Shown: positions 26,883 through 34,862 of the stretch, in pieces | Numbering within the stretch: the stretch's first letter is position 1 | Layout of the letters: each line of letters begins with the position of its first letter | Assembly: GCF_001494595.1 (NCBI RefSeq) | Contig: NZ_LN929908.1 | Coordinates: 620,001 to 684,000 of the forward strand | Direction of reading: 5' to 3' | Source of the DNA: Mycobacterium sp. M26 | GTDB lineage: Bacteria; Actinomycetota; Actinomycetes; Mycobacteriales; Mycobacteriaceae | DNA: 64,000 nucleotides | Notes under the pieces: generated by a model | Told to the model about the DNA's origin: nothing | Database searches by the model: none | Seen by the model: only the letters and a program-made list of their open reading frames with translations | Made by a program: the position numbers and the translations under genes

Positions 26883-27599
26883 GTGACTGCTGATACCAGT
26901 GTGACGAATGCCGGCCCCACGGCCGAGGCGCCCGCCGAGCAGCCCGGCGAAGCTCCCGCCGCCGAACCCACCCCGCAGCGGACCTGGTCGATGCCGAAGT
27001 CCCCGGTCAGCCGCGCCCAAGCCGATCAGTGGGGTCGTGCGGCGCTGACATCCGTCGCCGCCGCGGGCCGGTTCGTGGCGGGGGTCGGGCGCGGTGCCGC
27101 CGGTGTCGTGCGCCGGATCTGGCGCACCATCGAGGCCATTCCGCCCGCGCTGCAACTGTTCCTCGGCACGGCCATCCTGCTGGGGTTCGGCGTCGTCGGC
27201 GCGCTGTCGCTGACCGGCACCGCCGGCCTGGTCTGCACGGTGGTCGTCATCCCGATCTGCGCGGCCACCCTCGGTGCCCTCGGCCACCGCTGGTACAGCG
27301 GGCTGGGCACGCCGACCTCGCAGGCGCACAGCGCCGAGCCGTCCGAGTCGGACCTTCTGCGCTCGGTGCACTACGTGGACCGCAAGCTCACCACCGCGCT
27401 CACCTCATTCGGCACCGAGCAGCACCAGCAGGCCGTCATCGCCCTCTTCCAGGCCAAGACCGCCGTCGAGCTCACGCTGGGTACCGAGGACGACACGGCG
27501 AACTATGCCGATCTGACCCTGCGCCCCGACGATTACGGTCTGCGCCCCCGCGCTGCGGTGGAACCTGCTGTCCGAGAGGGTAATTCGCTCGCCTCCTAG
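26883..27599 (+). CDS. Membrane protein, unknown function (238 aa)
   Basis: GTG start at 26883. A long Pro/Ala/Glu-rich N-terminus (about 1-45), an amphipathic region, two adjacent membrane helices (about 90-140; LQLFLGTAILLGFGVVGALSL and LVCTVVVIPICAATLGALG), and a soluble C-terminal domain containing SESDLLRSVHYVDRKLTTAL and AVIALFQAKTAVELTLG. No recognised family. A palindrome follows directly after the stop and may end its transcript. Confidence 0.6.
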   Translation: MTADTSVTNAGPTAEAPAEQPGEAPAAEPTPQRTWSMPKSPVSRAQADQWGRAALTSVAAAGRFVAGVGRGAAGVVRRIWRTIEAIPPALQLFLGTAILLGFGVVGALSLTGTAGLVCTVVVIPICAATLGALGHRWYSGLGTPTSQAHSAEPSESDLLRSVHYVDRKLTTALTSFGTEQHQQAVIALFQAKTAVELTLGTEDDTANYADLTLRPDDYGLRPRAAVEPAVREGNSLAS

Positions 27600-27600
27600 C

Positions 27601-27660
27601 GCCGAGCGTGCGTCCACTGCGAGAATCAGCGTGACTTCTCGCAACCAGTGCACACTCGGC
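27601..27660. repeat. Imperfect 60-bp palindrome after the 26883 gene
   Basis: Arms beginning GCCGAGCGTGCGTCCACTGC and closing GTGCACACTCGGC flank a perfect inner stem GCGAGAA (27619-27625)/TTCTCGC (27636-27642). It sits just after the stop codon, so it may act as a terminator. Similar GAGCGTGC palindromes recur in mycobacterial intergenic DNA from my general knowledge; copies elsewhere could not be searched. Confidence 0.6.
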
Positions 27661-27686
27661 GAGAGGGGCCGCTGCCGACAACGCAA

Positions 27687-27717
27687 CGGGTGGGACCTGA
27701 ACGTCAGGCCCCACCCG
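27687..27717 (-). terminator. Hairpin terminator after the 27733-28893 gene
   Basis: 14-bp stem: CGGGTGGGACCTGA (27687-27700) and TCAGGCCCCACCCG (27704-27717), loop ACG. The single mismatch becomes a G-U pair in the minus-strand transcript, so the stem is fully paired there. It lies 15 nt past the stop of the exported protein gene. Confidence 0.85.
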
Positions 27718-27732
27718 CTGCGGTCTGCTGAA

Positions 27733-28893
27733 CTACTCGCCGGCGCTGCGGGCGCTACCGCCCGAGGCCCGGCTGTGCCCGCCCTTGTCTGACGCCGAGG
27801 AGCTGGAATCCCGGCTGGCCCGTGCCTCGCTACGCGAGCGTCCCACCCCGGCGACGCTCTTCTCCGTCACCGGCGCTGAGGCCTCGGCCTCCGAGCTGGC
27901 GTCCGTGGTGCTGTCGGCCGGGTCGGTGGTGGCGGCGCGGGCCTTCACCCCGCCACTGGACACTGCCGGTGTCTCGGCAGCCTCGGTCTGCGCCGGTGTC
28001 GCCGGAGCGGTCACCGACTCCGCAGCCGCGGGTGCCTCGGCGACCGCCGCTGCGCGCGCCGCCGCCGCTGTCGGCGGTGCCGGAGCCCCCAGCGCGGCGG
28101 CGATGGTGTTGCGCGCACTGAGCAGCGCGCTGACCAGCCCGGCCGAGAAGTCAGCGCCCACGCTCAACAGGCCGACAGTGCCCCGCGGCTCGTAACCGTT
28201 GAGCAGTGCGTTGGTGATCACCGCCGGTGCGTTGACGATCGCGTTGAGCGCCGTCGGGATGTCCCCGGCCTTCAGTGCGTCGAACACCGCCTGTCCGGTA
28301 TCGCCCACCGCGCCGAACACGCCAGCAATCGGCGAGATAGCCGCCAGCCCGATCGGAAGTAGAGCGTTGGGCAGTGCGGTGAGCACGTTGGCAACGTTCT
28401 GTGCGATTTGCCCGGGGATGTTGAAGATGGGCAACAATCCGATCGCCGGAGCCAGGACCAGGCTGATTCCGGCCTGGAAAATCGTGTCCGTTGCGTCAGC
28501 GATCTTTCCTGCAGCCAGCTGCTCCCCGGCCGTCAGCAAAGCCTGCGGAAGCGCGGACAGTCCCGCGACAAGACCGCCGCCGGCTTCCGACAGCGCGTTG
28601 AACGCGGTCGTCGCGTAGGCCGTCTGGTTGGCCAGCAGCTGATCCAAAATCGGTGTCGGGTTGGCCTGGACCTGTGTACCGAGGGCCGAAATGTTGGCAA
28701 ATGTCGTGTTCAGGACGTCAACCCACTCCTGAATGGGGTTGACCGCAGCCGTCAGCGTCGTTGCCACATTCGACATGTGCAATGCCGGCAGGTGGTCGGC
28801 AACAGGTGCCACCATGATCGGCGACAAGGCGATGGCCCCCGCCGTCAGCAGTGCTGCCCCCTCGGTGGCCCTGGATCGTAGAAATGCCTGCAC
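27733..28893 (-). CDS. Exported helical protein with Ala-rich tail, paralogue of 45633
   Basis: A 386-aa secreted protein. GTG start with GGGGAG 6 nt upstream; signal-like segment EGAALLTAGAIALSPIMVAP; a mostly helical body with NPIQEWVDVLNTTFANI and DQLLANQTAY, motifs matched in the 45633 protein (NPFEAFSPVLEATFAD, LGNQTKY). The last 130 residues are Ala/Pro/Ser/Glu-rich and end GGHSRASGGSARSAGE. I do not recognise a named family. Promoter-proximal palindromes and its own terminator frame it as a single-gene unit. Confidence 0.72.
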   Translation of the reverse strand: MQAFLRSRATEGAALLTAGAIALSPIMVAPVADHLPALHMSNVATTLTAAVNPIQEWVDVLNTTFANISALGTQVQANPTPILDQLLANQTAYATTAFNALSEAGGGLVAGLSALPQALLTAGEQLAAGKIADATDTIFQAGISLVLAPAIGLLPIFNIPGQIAQNVANVLTALPNALLPIGLAAISPIAGVFGAVGDTGQAVFDALKAGDIPTALNAIVNAPAVITNALLNGYEPRGTVGLLSVGADFSAGLVSALLSARNTIAAALGAPAPPTAAAARAAAVAEAPAAAESVTAPATPAQTEAAETPAVSSGGVKARAATTDPADSTTDASSEAEASAPVTEKSVAGVGRSRSEARASRDSSSSASDKGGHSRASGGSARSAGE

Positions 28894-28902
28894 AGTGACT
28901 CC

Positions 28903-28961
28903 CCTAACCTAGTCGGTAACTTACCGAGAGGTAAGATTACTGCGGGGTAAGGAAGGTTAGG
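28903..28961. promoter_or_regulatory. Nested palindromes upstream of the 28893 gene
   Basis: CCTAACCT (28903-28910) and AGGTTAGG (28954-28961) bracket CGGTAACTTACCG (28914-28926, 6-1-6 dyad), the overlapping hairpin CTTACCGAGAGGTAAG (28920-28935) and a further GGGGTAAG. The cluster lies 10-70 nt upstream of the start, where operator or promoter would be. The IdeR-like half-sites TTAGG are too far apart to form a standard IdeR box. Confidence 0.5.
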
Positions 28962-29114
28962 ATCGGTTTCGTTAAATTCGCTAGCTTCATTGCTGTGAGT
29001 TCTCTGCCAGCGAGCTGGAGCGGCGCTGACGGTGATCCGGCACCAGGACCATGCGCAGCGCCCAGCGAAGGTGACGTTCCCGCAAGAAACGGCTGTCAAA
29101 CGTCGACGTCGGAC

Positions 29115-29897
29115 CTATTTCTGGAGGATCGACACGACCTCGTGCAAGGGCTCCGACGTGGTCGCGATGCCGCCCAGGTACGGGTGGGACAGCTCGAGGA
29201 TGAGGAAGAGATTGGCCGCGACGATCAGTCCGACGATGGCGACCATCGGGTAGTGCATGCCCGGCTTCTCGACCCCGTAGATCACGACCGTGCCGACCAC
29301 CATGGCGCTCGTCAGGAAGACGACGGCCCACAGCGGCCAGGGTGGTCCGGTGTCCTCCCGCGCGGTCAGCAGCCGCACGGTGCGCGCCTGGCTGATGCTG
29401 TCGAGCTTGGTCATCGACGTCGCCAATGCGCTCTTCTGGACATCGGTGGACGGGTCGACCTGGCGGTAGGCGGCGGTCAGCTCGGCCAGGGCGGTCTCGG
29501 TCTGCGGTGAGCGGATGCCGGTGCCCTGGTCCCACTCGACGATGGCGGACTGTTCGTAGCGCAGCAGGCTCGCGCGCAGCCGGTCGCTGTCGGCCCGGGT
29601 GAAAGCGTCGATATTCCTTGCTATTTCGACGGCGGCGGCGCCCTCATCGCGGGCGTTCGCATCAGCGCCATTGGTCTGTCCCCACATCGACGAGACCACG
29701 AAACCGATGAAGAACGCGTAGATGAATCCGATGAACCCGTAGGTGAACTTGGTGACGTCATTGTGTTCGTCACCGGTCAGCGCGGGGAATCGGCGGCGCA
29801 CCACCGCGACAAGCAGCATCGCGCCACCGGCGACGAGAACGACCAGGATGAGCAGCAGAAGCCCCGGCGGGATGTGCCGGATGATCCATCCGCTCAC
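29115..29897 (-). CDS. DUF4239-like membrane protein
   Basis: A 260-aa protein: N-terminal helix (LLLLILVVLVAGGAMLLVAV), FIYAFFIGFVVSSMWG, then a cytoplasmic helical region rich in charged residues and two C-terminal helices (LWAVVFLTSAMVVGTVVIYGV and MVAIVGLIVAANLFLILEL). The pattern matches bestrophin-like DUF4239 proteins. GTG 29897 is chosen because it overlaps the upstream thioesterase stop (GTGA). It is last of a four-gene run led by a CobW gene with a Zur-like box. Confidence 0.75.
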   Translation of the reverse strand: MSGWIIRHIPPGLLLLILVVLVAGGAMLLVAVVRRRFPALTGDEHNDVTKFTYGFIGFIYAFFIGFVVSSMWGQTNGADANARDEGAAAVEIARNIDAFTRADSDRLRASLLRYEQSAIVEWDQGTGIRSPQTETALAELTAAYRQVDPSTDVQKSALATSMTKLDSISQARTVRLLTAREDTGPPWPLWAVVFLTSAMVVGTVVIYGVEKPGMHYPMVAIVGLIVAANLFLILELSHPYLGGIATTSEPLHEVVSILQK

Positions 29898-30724
29898 GGG
29901 TGACCCGCAACTGCCGGCGGGAAATACGTCTCCTGTTCGACCGTGCACACCAGTTCACCGGTGCGGTTGAACATCTGCCCGCTGGCCAGCGCCAGGGAAC
30001 CGGTGCTACTCGGCGTCCACTGGTCATAGAGCAGCCAGTCCCGCAGTTCGGCCGGCCGGTGGAACAGCACCGAGTGCCCGCGCTGCGCCGACTCGCCGAC
30101 CTGCCCGCGGGGCACGTTGACCGGCTCGGCCAGGGTCACCGCCGACAGATAGACCACCATCGCTGCGATCAGCGTCGCGTCCTCCGGCACCTCGCCGCGG
30201 GGCCGCCACCAGATCCGGGTGCGGGCCGGTGCCGTGGTGTCGGCGTCAACCACCTTGCGGTCGAACCACTTCAGGCTCGCCCAGCCCCCCTCGTAGGCCT
30301 CGGCGAAATGCGGTGCCGGCTCCGGCAGGCCTTCGGGTGCGGGCACCTCCGGCATCGTCGGCTGATACTCGACCCCGTCGGGTGCGGCGCCGTCCACCGT
30401 GAACGACGTCATCGCCTCGAGCAGCATCCGGCCGTCCTGGCGTGCGGTGATCCGGCGCGCCGAGAACGTGCGGCCCTCCTGCAGGCTGACCACCTCGAAG
30501 TCCACTGGTCGGCGAGCATCGCCGGCCCGCAGGAAGTAGACGTGCATGCTATGTGGCGTGCGGCCCGGCGCGGTGTGTGCGGCCGCGATCAACGCCTGCG
30601 CGGCGACGTGGCCACCAAGGATGTGGTTGAGCGGGGCGGCAAGCTGATCGCCGACGAAGGACAGCTCGTCCACCCGACGAAGCGACAGCGCGGCAAGCAC
30701 CTCGGCGTAGGACGAACGCGTCAC
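29894..30724 (-). CDS. tesB: Acyl-CoA thioesterase II (TesB family)
   Basis: A 276-aa double hot-dog thioesterase releasing fatty acid from acyl-CoA. It shows HILGGHVAAQALIAAAHT, HSMHVYFLRAGDARRPVDFEV, EGRTFSARRITARQDGR and the C-terminal DWLLYDQWTPSSTGSLALASG, all TesB-like. GTG 30724 is chosen; the longer open frame upstream overlaps the preceding gene and lacks TesB similarity. The downstream GTGA overlap couples it to the DUF4239 gene. Confidence 0.88.
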   Translation of the reverse strand: MTRSSYAEVLAALSLRRVDELSFVGDQLAAPLNHILGGHVAAQALIAAAHTAPGRTPHSMHVYFLRAGDARRPVDFEVVSLQEGRTFSARRITARQDGRMLLEAMTSFTVDGAAPDGVEYQPTMPEVPAPEGLPEPAPHFAEAYEGGWASLKWFDRKVVDADTTAPARTRIWWRPRGEVPEDATLIAAMVVYLSAVTLAEPVNVPRGQVGESAQRGHSVLFHRPAELRDWLLYDQWTPSSTGSLALASGQMFNRTGELVCTVEQETYFPPAVAGHP

Positions 30725-30755
30725 CGCCGAAATGCTGCCAGATTGCCTCGCCGAT

Positions 30756-31142
30756 TCACACCTGCGCCGCGCGCAGTTGTTTGGCCCGGGCGAACGAGGC
30801 CACCGTGACCACGAACTGGTTGACCTCGCGATCGTGCGCGCAGGCCTGCGGCGTGGCGCAGCACCACTGCCCGCCGCTGCCGCCGTCGACGTAGGACACC
30901 ACCAGCCGGCGAATCGCGCGGCTGAACACCTCACGGCGACGGGGCGGCTCGTCGTGCAGAATCTGGGCTCGCAACGGTTCCCAGTCCTTGCGGCGGACGA
31001 TCAGCTCGGTCGGTGTCCGGGTGACCACGATGGTCGTGGTCCGGGTGGTTCCGTTGATACCCACCTGGATGGCGTCGTCGATCAGTGGGACGGTCAATAA
31101 GACTGTCCCACAGTCCATCTCATCGAGTGCCGGGCATTCCAT
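30756..31142 (-). CDS. Small Cys-containing hypothetical protein (128 aa)
   Basis: ATG at 31142, 2 nt after the CobW stop. N-terminal half beta-rich (AIQVGINGTTRTTTIVVTRT); the C-terminal part holds a Cys/His cluster, QWCCATPQACAHD, near residues 98-110. I do not recognise the family. Its tight coupling to a Zur-box CobW gene and the Cys cluster suggest metal binding or being a metallation client; this is inference only. Confidence 0.6.
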   Translation of the reverse strand: MECPALDEMDCGTVLLTVPLIDDAIQVGINGTTRTTTIVVTRTPTELIVRRKDWEPLRAQILHDEPPRRREVFSRAIRRLVVSYVDGGSGGQWCCATPQACAHDREVNQFVVTVASFARAKQLRAAQV

Positions 31143-31144
31143 GG

Positions 31145-32290
31145 TCACTGATGGCTGTGGGTGACGCCCCACCGAGGGAGGGGATCGGGGTAGCGGGTCC
31201 AGACCGCCTCACCGGCGCTGAGTTCGGCATCGGTGAGCAGCGCGTCGCGTAGCAGTCCGTGTACCTGTTCGTGGTCGAGACGGACTCCGATGAATACGAT
31301 CTCCTGACCGGGCTCGATCTCGGTGGCCGACCAGTACTGGGCGGGTTCGATCACCAGGTTGGGGCCGGCCTGCGACCAGATCGCTGCGATCGACGGCCGG
31401 CTGGCGATCCAGCAGAATCCCTTGCTGCGCAACACTCTCCGGAGCTGGCCGAGAGCATTGCTCAAGCGCAGCGGATGAAACGGGCGCTCGGCGCGGAATG
31501 TGGTGCTGCTGATGCCGTACTCCTCGGTCTCCGGGGTGTGCCCGTCGGCGAGTTCCTCCTCCCAGCCCGGCGCGTTCTCCGCCGCGATCGGATCGAACCG
31601 GCCGGTGTCCAGCACGGTGGCCAGCGGAACGACACCGTGGTTGGTCCGCACGATCGTGGCCGACGGGTTCATCCGGCGCACCATGGCCTCGACCGCTCCG
31701 GTGGTCTGCTCGGGGACCAGGTCGGTCTTGTTGATGAGGATGACGTCGGCGAACTCGACCTGGTCGATCAGCAGATCGGCGATGCTGCGGCCGTCCTCCT
31801 CGCCGGCGGCCATCTCGCGGGACGACAAGGCTTCGCCACGGGCGATCTCGCTGAGGAACGTCGAGGCGTCGACCACGGTGACCAGGGTGTCCAGCCGGGC
31901 CACCTGACCGAGGCGGAAGCCGTCGTCGAACTCCCAGCTGAAGGTCGCGGCCACCGGCATCGGCTCGGAGATCCCGGTGGACTCGATCACGATCTGATCA
32001 AACCTGTTCTGGGCGGCCAACTCTCGTACGGAGGTGATCAGGTCCTCGCGCAGCGTGCAGCAGATGCACCCGTTGGTGAGCTCGACGAGCTTCTCCTCGG
32101 TGCGGTCCAGGTGACCCTGCCCGGCGACCAGGGCGGCGTCGATGTTGACCTCGCTCATGTCATTGACGATGACGGCAACCTTGCGGCCCTCCCGGTTGGC
32201 CAGGATGTGGTTGAGCAGGGTCGTCTTGCCCGCGCCGAGGAAGCCGGACAGTACGGTGACGGGCGGTTGGAGCGGGAGCGTCGAAGTCAT
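31145..32290 (-). CDS. CobW/COG0523-family zinc GTPase metallochaperone
   Basis: A 381-aa P-loop GTPase: Walker [14 protein letters not shown] near 15-27, metal-binding CxCC in [15 protein letters not shown] motif NKTD, and a C-terminal COG0523 domain ([16 protein letters not shown]) ending in HSHQ. Such proteins deliver zinc to clients under zinc limitation. ATG 32290 (MTSTLPL) is preferred because upstream codons fall in the Zur-like operator. It heads a run with a Cys-containing protein, TesB and DUF4239. Confidence 0.93.
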   Translation of the reverse strand: MTSTLPLQPPVTVLSGFLGAGKTTLLNHILANREGRKVAVIVNDMSEVNIDAALVAGQGHLDRTEEKLVELTNGCICCTLREDLITSVRELAAQNRFDQIVIESTGISEPMPVAATFSWEFDDGFRLGQVARLDTLVTVVDASTFLSEIARGEALSSREMAAGEEDGRSIADLLIDQVEFADVILINKTDLVPEQTTGAVEAMVRRMNPSATIVRTNHGVVPLATVLDTGRFDPIAAENAPGWEEELADGHTPETEEYGISSTTFRAERPFHPLRLSNALGQLRRVLRSKGFCWIASRPSIAAIWSQAGPNLVIEPAQYWSATEIEPGQEIVFIGVRLDHEQVHGLLRDALLTDAELSAGEAVWTRYPDPLPRWGVTHSHQ

Positions 32291-32297
32291 AACAATA

Positions 32298-32315
32298 ACG
32301 ATAATCATTTTCAAT
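32298..32315 (-). promoter_or_regulatory. Zur-like box upstream of CobW gene
   Basis: ACGATAATCATTTTCAAT reads on the minus strand as ATTGAAAATGATTATCGT, close to the AT-rich Zur core TGAAAATGATTTTCA. Half-sites GATAAT and ATTTTC agree in 5 of 6 positions as an inverted repeat. It is 8 nt upstream of the CobW ATG. Zinc control is inferred from motif and gene type. Confidence 0.72.
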
Positions 32316-32434
32316 AAAGACGACAAGTTGGCGATTCTGTTCACAAAAACCCTGTTCAAAAGGCTTCTGTAGTTGCGCGGGCAAGAGTATGTTCCGGCTC
32401 ACAGCCACTCCACAGCTCTCGTCTGGAGGTCACC

Positions 32435-33448
32435 ATGACCTGGCTCCGCGCACGTCCCATTCCTGCACTCGCCGGCTCGGTGGTGCTCTCTGCTGCCTTG
32501 GCGGCGGGCAGTCTCGTTGGTGCGCCCAGCGCCAACGCCACCTGCGCGTCGGTGTTCGGCCTCGGCAACAGCGCCGACTGCACCAGCGGTCTGTTCAGCG
32601 TTGCGATCGCGATCGGGCCCAACGCCAAGGCGACTGCGCTGGCTCCACTGTCGCTGTCGCTCGCACTCGGCGGCTCTGCCACCTCGACTGCGGAAGCGGG
32701 GATGCCGATCAACGGCGGCAACCTCACCCTCGCCATCGGCGGAGTCGCCGCGACAAAAGGTCTCGGTAATCTCGCGGTGGGCATCGGCGGGTCGGCGTTC
32801 GCCAACGGCGGCATCAATGCCGCTCTCACTCTGCTCCCCAATGGCGGGCTGACGTCAGCCAACGGCTACGCCAGTCTGGCGGTACTGGCCTTCAGCACTG
32901 CCGGCGGCAACGTGTACACCAGCGGCAACCTCAACGCCTCCGTGGTGACGTTGAGCAACGGCGGCGTTGCCTCCAGTAAGGGCAACGGCAACCTGGCGGT
33001 CTCCGCGCTGGGCTCCTTTGCCAGCGCATACATCGAGGGCAACGGCAATCTGGCCGGAGTCCTGCTGTCGAACAGCGGTCAGGCGCTTGCCAACGGCAAC
33101 TTCAACAACGCCTTCACCGTGGCGGTCGACGGCGCCTGGGCACAAGCGGGCAGCACCTCCCAACCCAGCACGCTGGCAACGGCTTTCAACGTCTTCAGCA
33201 GGAACAGCCAGGCCCTCACCAGGGGTGGGCCATTCGCCTACGCCGGCTCGATCCTGCAGGACGGCCCCACCATCACCCAGACCGGGACCGGCTTCAACAT
33301 CAACGGGTTCAAGGTCGGGGGAGCTGCAGCGGTGAATCGCACCAAGGCCGGTTCGGCCAACGCGACCAAGGCCACTGCGGCCAAGGGCGCGGCGAAACCC
33401 TCAGGCAGTGTCGGCGGCAGTAAGCGCAAAGCCGCCAGCGGCGACTGA
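32435..33448 (+). CDS. Exported beta-roll protein, paralogue of the gene at 25421
   Basis: A 337-aa secreted protein with GGAGG 5 nt before its ATG. Signal peptide, then ANATCASVFGLGNSADC (two Cys), then about ten 20-residue repeats of the type GNLAVGIGGSAFANGGIN and GNLNASVVTLSNGGVASSKG, then GTGFNINGFKVGGAAA and a basic tail ending VGGSKRKAASGD. Architecture is identical to the 25421 protein. The repeats resemble YadA-head beta-rolls; adhesion or surface-layer roles are conjecture. Confidence 0.78.
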   Translation: MTWLRARPIPALAGSVVLSAALAAGSLVGAPSANATCASVFGLGNSADCTSGLFSVAIAIGPNAKATALAPLSLSLALGGSATSTAEAGMPINGGNLTLAIGGVAATKGLGNLAVGIGGSAFANGGINAALTLLPNGGLTSANGYASLAVLAFSTAGGNVYTSGNLNASVVTLSNGGVASSKGNGNLAVSALGSFASAYIEGNGNLAGVLLSNSGQALANGNFNNAFTVAVDGAWAQAGSTSQPSTLATAFNVFSRNSQALTRGGPFAYAGSILQDGPTITQTGTGFNINGFKVGGAAAVNRTKAGSANATKATAAKGAAKPSGSVGGSKRKAASGD

Positions 33449-33503
33449 TCCAGGTTCACCTGCCGGCCAACCGCAGTTCACCTGCTGCTGATAGTCAGCA
33501 CCG

Positions 33504-34220
33504 GTGATCGACACCCTGGACTTTGCGCTGCGGATCGCCGCGGGCGTTGGCTTCGGCGCGGCCATCGGCCTGGAACGGCAGTGGCGCTCGAAGATGGCCG
33601 GGCTGCGCACCAATGCGCTCGTCAGCCTCGGCTCCGCGCTGTTCGTCCTGATGGGTGCCTACGCGTTCGGCGCCGGCGACCCGACCCGGGTGGCTGCGCA
33701 GGTCGCCTCCGGGATCGGTTTCCTCGGCGCCGGGGTGATCATCAAACAGGGTGCGAGCATCTCCGGCCTCAATACGGCGGCCACGCTGTGGGCGTCCGCA
33801 GCGGTCGGCAGTCTGGTCGGCGGCGGCATGTTCATCGCCGGTGCGATCGGAACGGTTGCCGTGATCGCCGCCAACGTACTGCTGCGGCCGGTGGGGCGCG
33901 TCCTGGATCGCAACCGCACCCTGGGCACCGAGCCGGGTCAAACCGAGTACCGCTTCGAGGTGCGCTGCCTGGTCGAGGCCGAAGGTGAGGTCCGATCGCT
34001 GGTGGTCGGGGCGATCACCCAGCCGCACTTCACCATTCAGTCCATCTCCGCCGTCGACATCGACTCCGAGAAACCCGGTGGGGAGGTACGGATCACCGCG
34101 ATCGTGGTCGCCGAGGAACGTGACGATGCCGCCATCGAGGCGGCACTGGCCAACGTCATCGCCGCCAAACCCGTGACGGCCGTGCGCTGGTCGGCCGAGG
34201 ACCTCAGCGGCGTCGACTGA
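33504..34220 (+). CDS. MgtC/SapB-family membrane protein
   Basis: A 238-aa protein with the MgtC hydrophobic domain (residues 1-140): GFGAAIGLERQWRSKMAGLR, SGIGFLGAGVIIKQ and LNTAATLWASAAVGSLVGGG, followed by a soluble ACT-like C-terminal domain. MgtC proteins support growth in low magnesium and inside macrophages and can inhibit ATP synthase; which applies here is unknown. No room exists upstream for a magnesium riboswitch, only 55 nt. Confidence 0.92.
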   Translation: MIDTLDFALRIAAGVGFGAAIGLERQWRSKMAGLRTNALVSLGSALFVLMGAYAFGAGDPTRVAAQVASGIGFLGAGVIIKQGASISGLNTAATLWASAAVGSLVGGGMFIAGAIGTVAVIAANVLLRPVGRVLDRNRTLGTEPGQTEYRFEVRCLVEAEGEVRSLVVGAITQPHFTIQSISAVDIDSEKPGGEVRITAIVVAEERDDAAIEAALANVIAAKPVTAVRWSAEDLSGVD

Positions 34221-34230
34221 CCCCGACTGC

Positions 34231-34854
34231 TCAGCCGGGGCGCGACATGCGGAATTCGGCGTCCGGGCCGATCTCGAAGTACCCAGCGGGTCCGCCCGCG
34301 CGCAGGATCGGGCGGGGTCCCGCGGTGTCGTAGATGCCATCGACAAGGTGGTCGCGATCGATGTGGACCGCGACGACTTCGCCCAGCACCATCCAGGTGT
34401 CCAACGCCTCACCGGCTGCCGAGGTCAGCTGGATCAGCTGGGTCAGCCGGCATTCGAAGTTCACCGGACTCTCCAGCACCATGGGGGATTGCACCAGGGA
34501 TGCCGGGATCGGTGTCAGTCCGGCGACGTCGAATTCGTCGACGTCGGACGGCAGCGATGCGGAGGTCTGGTTCATCTGCTCGGCGAGCCCGCGGGTCGCG
34601 AGGTTCCAGACGAAGTCGCCGGTGGCCTCGATGTTGGCGACGCTGTCCTTCCAGCCGATGGAGGAGAAGCCGACGATCGGCGGGTAGTAGTTGAAACCGT
34701 TGAAGAAGCTGTAGGGAGCCAGGTTTCGGCAGCCACCCGGTGCCTGAGTGGAGATCCAGCCGATCGGGCGCGGCCCGATGATCGCGTTGAACGGGTTGTG
34801 CGGGAGACCGGTTCCCTCGGCGGGGCGGAAGTAGTGTGCGTCGCTGTGGGCCAC
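34231..34854 (-). CDS. Flavin reductase-like (FMN-binding split barrel) protein
   Basis: A 207-aa protein with the flavin-reductase-like pattern PFNAIIGPRPIGWISTQ, NLAPYSFFNGFNYYPPIVGF and KDSVANIEATGDFVWNLAT. Probably binds FMN and reduces it or a substrate with NAD(P)H. GTG 34854 is chosen since it follows the zwf stop by 8 nt; an in-frame ATG at 34881 would overlap zwf. Coupling with zwf could supply NADPH, an inference. Confidence 0.85.
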   Translation of the reverse strand: MAHSDAHYFRPAEGTGLPHNPFNAIIGPRPIGWISTQAPGGCRNLAPYSFFNGFNYYPPIVGFSSIGWKDSVANIEATGDFVWNLATRGLAEQMNQTSASLPSDVDEFDVAGLTPIPASLVQSPMVLESPVNFECRLTQLIQLTSAAGEALDTWMVLGEVVAVHIDRDHLVDGIYDTAGPRPILRAGGPAGYFEIGPDAEFRMSRPG

Positions 34855-34862
34855 GCCCGAGC

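Noticed and set aside
33449..33503. Magnesium riboswitch upstream of the MgtC gene
   Set aside because: Only 55 nt separate the genes, too short for an M-box, and no matching structure is seen.
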